Part shown: piece by piece, positions 54,757-64,000 of the stretch
Position numbering within the stretch: the first letter of the stretch is position 1
Layout: the number at the start of each line of letters is the position of its first letter
DNA from: Lepraria neglecta
Taxonomy: Eukaryota; Ascomycota; Lecanoromycetes; Lecanorales; Stereocaulaceae
Assembly (NCBI GenBank): GCA_033220425.1
Contig: CM065652.1
Coordinates: forward strand, 2,976,001-3,040,000
Direction of reading: 5' to 3'
DNA: 64,000 nt
The notes under the pieces: generated by a model
The model's input: only the letters and a program-made list of their open reading frames with translations
Told to the model about the DNA's origin: nothing
Database searches by the model: none
Program-made: the position numbers and the translations under genes

Positions 54757-56335
54757 ATGCAAGGAGACCAGGTCGAAAGGCACGAACCAAATAGCGAAGT
54801 GGACCACCTCCTCTCCGAGGACGAAGATTCGATGGAGATGGCAGAATTGCACCAAGCGGGGACAGGAGACAAGGGCGGAGAGTCGCAGGTGCATCAGGTG
54901 GAGAGCAGATATACAGATGGAGAGCCAAGTCAAATGGAGGCCTCGCGCACGATTTCAAGAGGAGATGGGGACGAAGTCGCGCTGGCAGATAATGGAGGGT
55001 ATGTCGAATATCGAGTGTATAAGATCAGGTGGTTTGGACTTACGCAGTTGGTATTGCTGAACATCGTTGTTAGCTGGGACGTGAGTAGCATTTCTCCACC
55101 ATCTACATTCCCTACATCAGACCAATAGCTAACTCTGATATAACAAACAGTGGCTTTCCTACTCTGCAGTCGCCAACACAGCCGCCCAATTCTTCTCCAC
55201 AACCCCCAGCATAATAAACTGGCTCAGCACCGGCTTCCTATTCGCCTTTGTCGTCGCTGCCCCAGCTACAATCTTGACGCTCCACAAAGGCGGACCGCGC
55301 CTCGCAATCATCACATCCTCCCTTCTTATACTAGTGGGCAACTGGATACGCTATGGTGGCACACGCACTTCACCCCCGAACTTTGGGCTCACGATGTTTG
55401 GACAAATTCTCATCGGTCTTGGTCAGCCATTCGTTCTTGCGGCGCCTACTCGGTACTCAGATCTCTGGTTCACGCCCGCTGGCCGTGTATCTGCGACAGC
55501 TATCGCATCCCTCGCAAATCCCTTCGGTGGCGCGCTGGGGCAGCTCATAAACCCATTCCTCGCGACCAAAGCCTCTGAGATACCCAACATGACACTCTAC
55601 GTCGCCATAATCTCCACAGTGGCCTCTCTCCCCTCCTTCTTCATCCCCTCCAAGCCGCCCACCCCCGTCTCCCCCGCATCCAACCACACCTCGCCCTCCC
55701 TCCCTTCAACAATCCGCATATTAAGCCGCAACCCCACATTCTGGCTCCTCTCCCTCCCCTTCGCAATCTACGTCGGTTTCTTCAACTCCCTCTCCTCCCT
55801 CCTAACCCAAATCCTTACCCCCTACGGTTTCTCCGAGACGGATTCAGGTATAGCAGGCGCAGTATTGATATTAGTCGGTCTCGTCTCCGCCGCAATCTCC
55901 TCTCCAATAATCGACCGCACAAAAGCCTATCTCCCCTTCATAAAAACCGCCGTCCCTATAATCGCCCTCTCCTACCTCGCTTTCATCTGGGCGCCCGGCA
56001 CGCGCTCCCTAGCCGCCCCCTTCGTCATCCTCGCTGTGCTGGGAGCAGCGAGCTTCAGTCTCGTGCCCGTCGCCTTAGAGTGGTTAGTCGAGGTTACATG
56101 GCCTGTGGGGCCGGAGGCGGGGAGTACGATTTGTTGGGCTGGGGGGCAGTTGCTTGGTGGTGTTTTTATTGTGCTGAGTGATGCGTTGAAGGCGGGGGAG
56201 GGGGCGAGCCCGCCGTTCACGATGAGTAGGGCGTTGATTTTTCAGGCGGTTGTGGCGGCGACGGCGGTGCCGTGTACGTTGGCTTTGGGGTGGGTGGGGA
56301 GTGTGGAGAAGGGGCGGTTGGGGGTTGGGGGTTGA
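54757..56335 (+). CDS. Major facilitator superfamily transporter, FLVCR-like
   Basis: Two exons, 54757-55080 and 55151-56335, with a 70-bp GTGAGT...CAG intron, encode 502 residues. A hydrophilic acidic N-terminus of about 90 residues is followed by YKIRWFGLTQLVLLNIVVSW and SYSAVANTAAQFFSTTPSII, typical of FLVCR-like (SLC49-type) MFS proteins. About 12 membrane segments follow. Family members carry haem, choline or other small solutes; the substrate here is unknown. The codon usage is strongly C-biased in the middle. No lesions are seen. The gene converges on TFB1. Confidence 0.85.
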
Positions 56336-56944
56336 TAAGGGGAGGGGGGAGGGGGAGGAGGAGGGGTAGCAGATATTCAGTGTATCTATAAGACGCGAGC
56401 GCACTATGAGATATAGGTTATGTGTAAATGAACACATGCTTTCTACGTTTCTATCGATTCTGAGCGAAATCGGAATTCAGACTGGAAAACCTGCGGAACC
56501 TGAGCACTGTACGAGCAAGTATGCCGTTGACCAGTAACTCATACCCTGCGGGAACCAACCTTGATATTATATGTGTTAGGTTTTCGTGGGCGAGCATACC
56601 CTAGAGTTTATACTATCAACGTTAGTCCCCGAGCGTGTGAGTTACTGCCGGTCAACGGGATACCATCCCTTCAAAGCTTTCATCGAACAACCCAATGTCT
56701 TAATGAAGCTGGCCCTGGCTGGAGCAACCTTATCACCCTGTCGCGTTCAGGATGACAAACAGCACTGGCGAGATGGCCATAACATTTGTTATGGAAGTTA
56801 GTTCGTTGGTCCTGAGATCGATATCGTTATCAACTTTGTCTGATTGGATCTGTATAACGTGGCGGTCTATTAATTCTTCGTCCATCCATACCCAAACTTC
56901 CAGAAAGGGAAGTGCTGCATTGAATACGCCATCGCTATACTGTT
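56336..56944. other. Convergent intergenic region
   Basis: A G-rich patch follows the transporter stop (56336-56370). No gene is supported between the transporter and the TFB1 stop. Confidence 0.45.
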
Positions 56945-58953
56945 TCAATGTAAGTAAGCTCCGTTCATATCGTCACTTTGCTCCTTCAACGCCTTCTCAT
57001 AATCCCTCCTCGCAATCCCAATCGCTTTCACAGTAGGCGCAAGCAAGCCATTGACAGCCTTCGCACCACCAGGGATACTTTCATAGTCGACCTTTCGCTT
57101 TTTGCCAGTCCTCTCAAAGAAATCCTGCACCTGCTTCTTCAGCTTATCTACTTCCCTTTGTCTCTCCGTTTCCGCGTCAGTAGCAACAGCTTTGATGCGA
57201 TCCATAGCTCTACTCAGCGTTTCTACAAGATTCGCAACTTCAGTGGCGCGGGTGGCGTCGCCGGAGAGGAAGGCTGACCAGAAATGTTGGAGAAATTCTG
57301 TGGTGGTGGCGTGGGTTAGAGAGAGACGGTCGAAGATGGCTGCAGAAAGGCCGGAAGTGGATGATGTTTGCACGGTAGAGAAGCCTGAAGAGACGACAGA
57401 GAGATCGTCGTTCTGGGCGCGCTGTTCGTTGATGGCGGATAGCATCTGAGCTGTGGCGGCTGAGAGGCTGGATTTGCTGCCTATATGGGTTTTCTTGGGG
57501 TTGGATTCATCGTCGGAAGTATCGCTGTCATCGTCCACGCCGATGGCGGTTGATAGGTTGGTGTTAGAGCTGACGCGGGCGAGGTCCTTTTGGATGGATC
57601 GGAGCACTTTGACTGGGTCTTGTTTGGCGTATAGAAGAGCGTCTGCGGAGACGCTGCCTTCTTTGTCCGAGTTGAAAAAGCGGCTTTGGTCTTTGATATT
57701 GAGTATTACTCGGTTTTCGTCGGCGTCGCCTTGTAGATCTCGTAGTGCGAGTTCATTGAAGGTCTCTTCGTCGATGCCTATAGGTAGGGACGGGTCGACA
57801 TCGTTGGGTGGGACATGGGACAAGATCTTCTCGCTAAGAGCATTCAAGGTCCGAATGATTGGTACTCTATCAATGGACGTTGGCCGCATCGTAAGATCTG
57901 GCTGATTTCCCTTTCTTTGACTGTGGTTCTCCTCGTTGCCTTCGACATCGATGATGTGCGGTACATGCGATGCCAGGAGACGCTTAGCTCTCTCCCCATT
58001 GTCGTCGTATTGCAGGTACTTGTCCAGGATATTGTCAGTGGAGTCGTTTTCCGATATTCTCTCTCCTTTCAGCTTTTTGAACAGCCGGCTTTGGAAAAAG
58101 CGAGACCAGAAGGCTTCTTCACTAAGCTTGGGCACATTTTCGTCATAGACACGTTTGACAAGAGGATGTTGGTTGAAGATCAATTGTATTTGTTCCTTGC
58201 TTATGCTAAGCTTGATAGCGTTGTCCACAGTCATAGGCTTGATGCTCGATAAGACATTGTAGGCACCCTTGGTCTGGTTTTTTTCGATAGCATGTGCCCG
58301 CAGGAGATGTATTCTCGTAGACCAAAACTGTGACGTGAGCTGAGAGCTCGTAATCGAATCTGGCTTTGTACGTAGTGACTCTACAAAAGTCCTCGACAGC
58401 GATTCATTTGCTTTCAGTAACGATCGTTGGAGCTCCACATCTTGCTTGAGCCTCGCATCATCGTACCACCCGTCGGTGTCCGAACCTGCAGCCGGAGTAG
58501 AGGACACTGCACTCGCAATAGCCATCGCCGCCGAAGAAGCTCCAACTGCACCCGGCATAGAAGGCAGGGCCCCTCCAGACTTCGCCATCTGTATTGCCCT
58601 GCTGAGAGCATCTTTGATGGCATCTGCTTCTGCCCTTGCAGTGGTAGCGGAGGTGAAAGAGAAGACATGAGTTTCCGGTGTAGAAGTGCCTGGCGCAGTT
58701 GCAAAAATCTTTAGCATCACCTTGGCACTGCTTGCCGGCGTCTGCTGGAGATCTGATTGTGAAGTGAGCTTCAAGTATAGTTGATTCACACCGTATAGCT
58801 TCGCTTACTAGTGATGGTTGAGACAGCCAACGTCAAGGCTGGCTTTGATCCTGGAAGCGCCACGGGTGTCCATGACACCGACTGGCCGTCCTTGGAGAGG
58901 GCGAGGGTGCCATCTTTCTTCTTGTAGGCGGCAGAGCCTCTAGGTGGTGCCAT
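56945..58953 (-). CDS. TFB1: TFIIH core subunit TFB1 (p62 homologue)
   Basis: TFB1 is a core subunit of TFIIH, required for transcription initiation by RNA polymerase II and for nucleotide excision repair. Two exons, 58809-58953 and 56945-58752, with a 56-bp GTAAGC...CAG intron, encode 650 residues. The N-terminal PH/GLUE-like domain starts MAPPRGSAAYKKKDGTLALS and joins as STITNLQQTPASSAKVML over the intron. Two BSD-type motifs follow: SQFWSTRIHLLRAHA (about residue 185) and EEAFWSRFFQSRLFKKLKGE (about 253). The C-terminal part is helical and ends with DFFERTGKKRKVDYESIPGG, ARRDYEKALKEQS. It is divergent from KGD1 with 285 bp between starts. Confidence 0.9.
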
Positions 58954-59238
58954 GTCAGATGGATCTCCATATCATAATCATGAAGAGTGCAAGGAGCAAA
59001 GTAAATGTCGATGTATCTCATTACTCGTTAAATTCCCCTAGACAAAATACCCGAGGAGTAGCCGGCGCTAAAGCGGGCAAGGCGGAATCTCCGCTGCCAA
59101 CCTGGTTTGGCGACGAGCAGACCTGTTTCACGTACTGCTCAATCCTGACTCTTGGATAGCAAAAGACTCTTTCTTGGAGTATGCCCATCCTACTTAAAGC
59201 TCGTAGTTTCCTTACCTGTTGAGACTAGAACCCTCACA
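58954..59238. promoter_or_regulatory. Divergent promoter interval (TFB1 / KGD1)
   Basis: 285 bp between two divergent housekeeping starts. I see no unambiguous TATA box or known factor site. Confidence 0.45.
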
Positions 59239-62200
59239 ATGCTACGTTCATCTCTATACAAGTCGGGCAGTTGCCTCTCCAAAGGGAGCATCCCTTTCAG
59301 GACGACATGCTCGGCTGCTACGCTCAGAACCTCTTCGCTGCCAGTATCACGGGCTTCTAGGCTTCCCATACTCTCTCAGCGTTTGCAGAACCGACAGTAT
59401 GCCGTCGCTGCAGAAGATACTAACAATGGGGTTGTAAGTAGATTCCCCGTTGAAAATATACATTGAGGGATTTGATGCTGATGGGCGTTTCTTTAGGACC
59501 CCAGCGATTCCTTCCTCCAAGGCAATACGGCCAACTATATCGATGAAATGTATATGTCGTGGAAGAAGGACCCTTCAAGTGTGCATCTCTCATGGCAGGT
59601 CTACTTTCGGAACATGGAAGACGGCAATATGCCCATGTCACAAGCTTTCCAACCTCCCCCAACGATCGTCCCAAGCCCTACAGGCGGTATACCCCAAGCG
59701 ATGCCCGGTGCTGGTCTCTCGACGGGCGAAGGACCAGACGTGACCAACCATCTCAAGGTGCAGCTCTTGGTACGCGCCTACCAAGCTCGTGGACACCACA
59801 AAGCGAAAACCGACCCATTGGGTATCCGTGGGGATGCTGAAGCCTTTGGATATCATAGGCCTAAAGAGCTGGAGCTTGAGCATTACAGCTTCAGCGAGAA
59901 CGACCTCAATACGGAATTCACTTTAGGCCCTGGCATCCTCCCTCGATTCAAGTCAGAAGGAAGAGAAAAGATGACACTACGAGAGATTATCGCCACATGC
60001 GAGAGATTATACTGCAGCTCATATGGTGTGGAATTCATCCATATCCCAGACAGGGAGCAGTGCGACTGGATCCGAAATCGCGTAGAGATACCCTCGCCCT
60101 ACAAATACTCCGTGGATGACAAGCGTAGAATATTAGATCGTCTGATCTGGAGTTCAAGCTTCGAGAATTTTTTGGCGACAAAATATCCCAACGACAAACG
60201 TTTCGGATTAGAAGGCGGTGAAACGCTTGTCCCTGGAATGAAGGCTTTGATCGACAGGAGCGTCGACTTCGGTGTGAAAGACATCATTATTGGCATGCCT
60301 CATCGTGGACGACTGAACGTCCTGAGTAATGTCGTTCGGAAGCCCAACGAGTCGATCTTCAGCGAATTCGGAGGCAGTGCTGAGCCCTCTGATGAAGGCT
60401 CAGGGGATGTCAAGTACCATCTGGGCATGAACTTTGAACGACCTACGCCTTCCGGCAAGCGTGTGCAACTTTCACTGGTAGCAAATCCGTCCCATCTCGA
60501 AGCCGAAGACCCAGTGGTTCTGGGTAAGACTCGGGCTATCCTGCACTATAACAACGACGAGAAGAACTTCACTTCAGCAATGGGCGTGTTGTTACACGGA
60601 GATGCTGCTTTTGCCGCTCAGGGCATTGTCTATGAGACCATGGGTTTCCACGCTCTACCTGCTTACTCGACCGGAGGAACAATACATCTGATCATCAACA
60701 ACCAGATTGGTTTCACTACAGATCCTCGCTTCGCCCGCTCGACCCCTTACTGCTCAGATATTGCAAAGGCGATTGATGCCCCAGTCTTCCATGTCAATGG
60801 CGATGACGTTGAGGCTGTCAATTTCGTCTGCCAAATAGCGGCCGACTGGCGAGCTGAGTTCAAGAAGGATGTTGTCATCGATATCGTATGCTACAGAAAG
60901 CAAGGACACAATGAGACTGACCAGCCCTCCTTCACCCAGCCACTGATGTACAAAAAGATCAACGAACAAAAACCGGCCGTGCAAAAGTACGAAGAGAAGC
61001 TTCTCAAGGAGAAGTCTTTTACAAAAGACGACATCGAGGAGCACAAGAAATGGGTCTGGAGCATGCTAAGCAACAGCTTTGAGGCCAGCAAGGACTACCA
61101 GCCTACGTCCAAAGAGTGGCTGACATCAGCCTGGAACGGATTCAAGTCTCCCAAGGAGCTTGCAACCGAGATCCTACCCCATCTGCCGACGGGTGTACCT
61201 GCGGAAACCCTCAAACACATCGGTGAAAAGATAGGCGGCGCACCAGAGGGTTTCAATGTACATCGAAATTTGAAGCGTATTCTTGCTAACAGGAAGAAGA
61301 CTGTTGATGAAGGCAACGCAATCGACTGGTCCACAGCGGAAGCCCTTGCGTTTGGAACTCTGTGCGACGAAGGCCATCATGTTAGAGTCTCCGGTCAAGA
61401 TGTGGAGCGTGGCACTTTCTCCCAGCGTCATGCAGTGCTGCATGATCAGGATAGTGAAGCGACATATACCCCACTGCAGCACATCAGCGACAAGCAGGGT
61501 TCCTTTGTAATCACTAATTCATCGCTCAGCGAATTTGGAGTGTAGGACACCTTCAAGCAATATTTGATCAGCATCAGCTAATTCGTCTGGCAGACTTGGT
61601 TTCGAGTACGGATACTCGCTTTCATCGCCTAATGCTCTAGTAGTATGGGAGGCTCAATTCGGAGATTTTGCCAACAATTGTCAGTGCATCATTGACCAAT
61701 TCGTTGCTTCAGGAGAGGTCAAATGGCTGCAACGTTCCGGTCTAGTCATGTCACTGCCCCACGGTTACGATGGACAAGGCCCGGAGCATTCTTCTGGCAG
61801 AATGGAGCGATACCTACAACTGTGCAACGAAGACCCCAGGATTTTCCCATCGCCGGATAAGCTCGACCGCCAACACCAAGACTGCAATATGCAAATTGCA
61901 TACATGACCTCGCCTTCCAACCTATTCCACATTCTTCGAAGGCAAATGAACCGGCAATTCAGAAAGCGTACGCCTCCTCCCAATTCCCCTTCCAACCCGT
62001 ATACTAACTACCAGCCCAGCCCTGATCCTCTTCTTCTCCAAATCTCTCCTCCGCCATCCCCTCGCCCGCTCCCCAATTGAAGAGTTCACCGGCGAATCGC
62101 ACTTCCAATGGATAATTCCCGACCCCGCTCACAACGACAGCACCATCCTCCCTCCCGACGAGATCGACCGCGTAATTCTATGCACCGGTCAAGTTTACGT

Positions 62201-62561
62201 GGCCTTGCACAAACACCGCGCCGAGAAGAAGCTCAACTCCGTCGCCATCACCCGTATCGAGCAACTGAACCCCTTCCCCTGGGCTCAACTCAAAGAGAAT
62301 CTTGACATGTATCCTAACGCAAAAACTATCGTCTGGGCGCAGGAAGAACCATTGAATGCAGGTGCTTGGAGCTTCACACAGCCGAGAATTGAGACTCTCT
62401 TGAACAACACGCAGCACCATGACCGGAAACACGTCATGTATGCTGGACGCAATCCCAGTGCGAGTGTGGCTACGGGACTGAAAGGAACGCATTTGAAGGA
62501 GGAGATGGACATGCTGGAAATGGCTTATGGGGTTACGCAGGATAAACTGAAGGGGGAGTAG
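59239..62561 (+). CDS. KGD1: 2-oxoglutarate dehydrogenase E1 component, mitochondrial
   Basis: E1 decarboxylates 2-oxoglutarate with thiamine diphosphate and passes the succinyl group to E2 lipoate in the TCA cycle. Exons: 59239-59433, 59497-61541, 61594-61967 and 62020-62561, giving 1051 residues, normal for fungi. The N-terminus is an Arg/Ser-rich mitochondrial presequence. Landmarks: [20 protein letters not shown]; the thiamine-diphosphate site GDAAFAAQG (about residue 433) with [50 protein letters not shown]; and a C-terminal [14 protein letters not shown]. Introns 2 and 3 carry good branch sites (for example atactaactacc), and all exons join in frame. No lesions. Confidence 0.96.
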
Positions 62562-64000
62562 ACAGTGGAGTTGTTTACAGCGCAGAGGAGGTTGAGATCG
62601 CGTGCGTAGCACTGTACATATATTGCTATTGGACTTTCGTTTTGCGTTTTGGCGCTTGTGGTATATCATTTAAAAAGCAATTGATATGACTTCACGCACC
62701 ACTTCTCGTACATTAATGGGCAGAAATGCATGTCTCTTGTCCATTCCCAGAGCTATCTGAGCTCCTATCAAACTCCCCAACAACGGCAGAGCATGGAACA
62801 ACCATCACCCAGCCCGTTCGCCCTGGACACAAGCAGAGGATGATTGAATGTATGCTAGACATAGTCGACATCCTCGGCACTTCAAATGCACGTTTCCCTC
62901 TAAACAGCGCCTAAATACCAACGAAACGCGCAATACGCAGCTCCAAACCCCTAAAGGTCATGCTTGGAGACGCTCAACCGTCCATAGCACTGCTCTAGGC
63001 GCAGATCCGTAAGCCTAAGAAACGGAGCCACAGGCACTCTACTATTCAGGAAAATGCTCTGGTCAGAGCTTTGCATAGCCAAGAAAAGGAATATCAGACA
63101 CTCAACTATCCAACAGAACGCACAAGACCCAGCTCTGCACACTCGAAGAAATAACCAACAGCGATCAAAGAGGTGCGCTGGTTTGAGCTGTATGGGAGGT
63201 ACTGAACCGTAGCGACGTGGAAAAGCGGTGGACTTCTTGCTCTCATTACTCTTATATTTCTGTGGCGGGAAACCTGCATTCTCTTCCGCTTGAACGAGTT
63301 ATGCATACGGGACAGAATCCCAAAACTCCTTCGCATGGAGATGACAAAGAACTTGACCGGTCCAATTGGTCAACTTTGGACACTTATCTGAACTCCACGG
63401 GAGTTACTGAATCGTAGCGACGATGAAAAGCGGCGAGTCTCTTGCGCTCATCACCCTTGTCTTTGTGCGGAGGATAGAGTGGTTTGTAACCAAAAGGTGG
63501 GAATTCTGCGTGGGCTTCAGCTTGATTTGAGTAACTCCTAGAGAATTTCGGAGTGTGAAGAGTGCCAACTAATAGTCTGATGCCCGAGTTCTCCATGATT
63601 GAGGCGCGTAACGGGCCTATTCATTCTGCGATGGATGGGCAATTTGTAAACCATATGGTGGGAATTCTGCGTCCTTTTCCTTTTGATTGAGTACTTCGTA
63701 GGGAATCTCGGAGTGTGAAGAGGGCCAATTGAAGGTCTGGTTCCCCATGTCTCCGGGGTCTAGCTAGGGCGCAACAAGTTCAATCTTTGTGGCTTGGCTG
63801 TCTCATATTGGAGATGTCGATGAGAAATTGGGAAGCGATTGAAGCTAGGCTGGCTGATTGCGGGACTCTAGTTATGTTCGTTTCGCGACGTTTGCGCAGT
63901 TGTAGTCCCCTGGTTTCGTCCTCTTTCTGCTCCAAAGAACTCCTAAGAGGTCTATTGAGAGTGGGGGGAGAGGGGGACTTGGCCTAGAAGAAAATGCACC
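62562..64000. other. 3' region of KGD1 and a decayed tandem repeat
   Basis: 62562-63180 holds nothing I can support. From about 63190 to 63745 there are three diverged tandem copies of a 160-206-bp unit. 63746-64000 has no supported gene. Confidence 0.4.
63190..63745 (-). repeat. Three diverged tandem units with coding-like content on the minus strand
   Basis: The shared block GTAGCGACG(T/A)(G/T)GAAAAGCGG occurs at 63209 and 63415, and ggtgggaattctgcg at about 63496 and 63657; a weaker match to the latter lies near 63262. On the minus strand the units read as related peptides (HSEIPYEVLNQKEKDAEFPP in the right unit; AEFPPFGYKPLYPPHKDKGD in the middle; VQAEENAGFPPQKYKSNESK in the left). Stops and frame changes differ among units. 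This looks like a repeated coding unit that has decayed. Confidence 0.5.

Noticed and set aside
1-64000. A secondary-metabolite cluster, CRISPR array or tRNA/rRNA genes
   Set aside because: I found no polyketide or peptide synthase core gene, no spaced identical repeats, and no sequence with the A/B-box and T-loop pattern of a tRNA.

Overview
The window is nuclear DNA of a filamentous ascomycete (Pezizomycotina). The evidence is short 50-180 bp introns with CTAAC-type branch sites, a HET-domain gene, a STAND/NLR-type N-terminal domain gene, a Zn2Cys6 regulator, an RTA1-family gene, and AT-rich transposon debris whose changes look like repeat-induced point mutation (RIP). The class cannot be fixed from sequence alone; Leotiomycetes or a relative is a guess. 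There is no biosynthetic cluster, CRISPR array or recognisable tRNA/rRNA gene.

Layout. 0-1.3 kb: eroded sequence with a Ser/Thr/Gly-rich tail. 1.3-9.9 kb: ordinary genes (F-box/LRR protein, large disordered probable nuclear protein, mitochondrial ribosomal protein Mrp10/mS37, GDP-mannose pyrophosphorylase). 10-25 kb: a dynamic region with a dead Zn2Cys6 regulator, a transposon-rich block bounded by inverted repeats and holding an intact STAND-N-terminal-like gene and two LTRs, a broken RTA1 gene, a small conserved orphan gene and a dead HET gene. 24.9-29.1 kb: OB-fold-like protein, DLT1 and a sucrase/ferredoxin-like (AIM32-type) protein. 29.9-33.3 kb: a tandem pair of small secreted proteins (one live, one dead) and a damaged DUF7924 nuclease-like gene. 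34.3-37.5 kb: PAP2 phosphatase and a secreted GPI-type acid phosphatase. 37.8-41.5 kb: a Cys-rich RING-like gene and a SnoaL/NTF2-like gene, both with apparent frameshifts. 42.3-45.2 kb: vacuolar ATPase subunit a. 45.5-47.1 kb: a decayed repeat-bearing surface glycoprotein. 48.3-50.8 kb: GPT2/SCT1-type acyltransferase. 51.3-54.3 kb: a decayed multi-pass membrane protein. 54.8-62.6 kb: FLVCR-like MFS transporter, TFIIH subunit TFB1 and 2-oxoglutarate dehydrogenase E1 (KGD1). 62.6-64 kb: non-coding, with a decayed tandem repeat.

The housekeeping genes are scattered singletons rather than a pathway. The clearest biological signal is the contrast between intact core genes and many inactivated accessory genes (regulator, HET, RTA1, secreted paralogue, membrane protein, surface glycoprotein). 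Some lesions are C:G to T:A transitions typical of RIP. Others are single-base losses in homopolymer runs, which could be real decay or assembly error. Exon coordinates were worked out by hand from splice motifs, frame and family similarity and may be off by a base or two.
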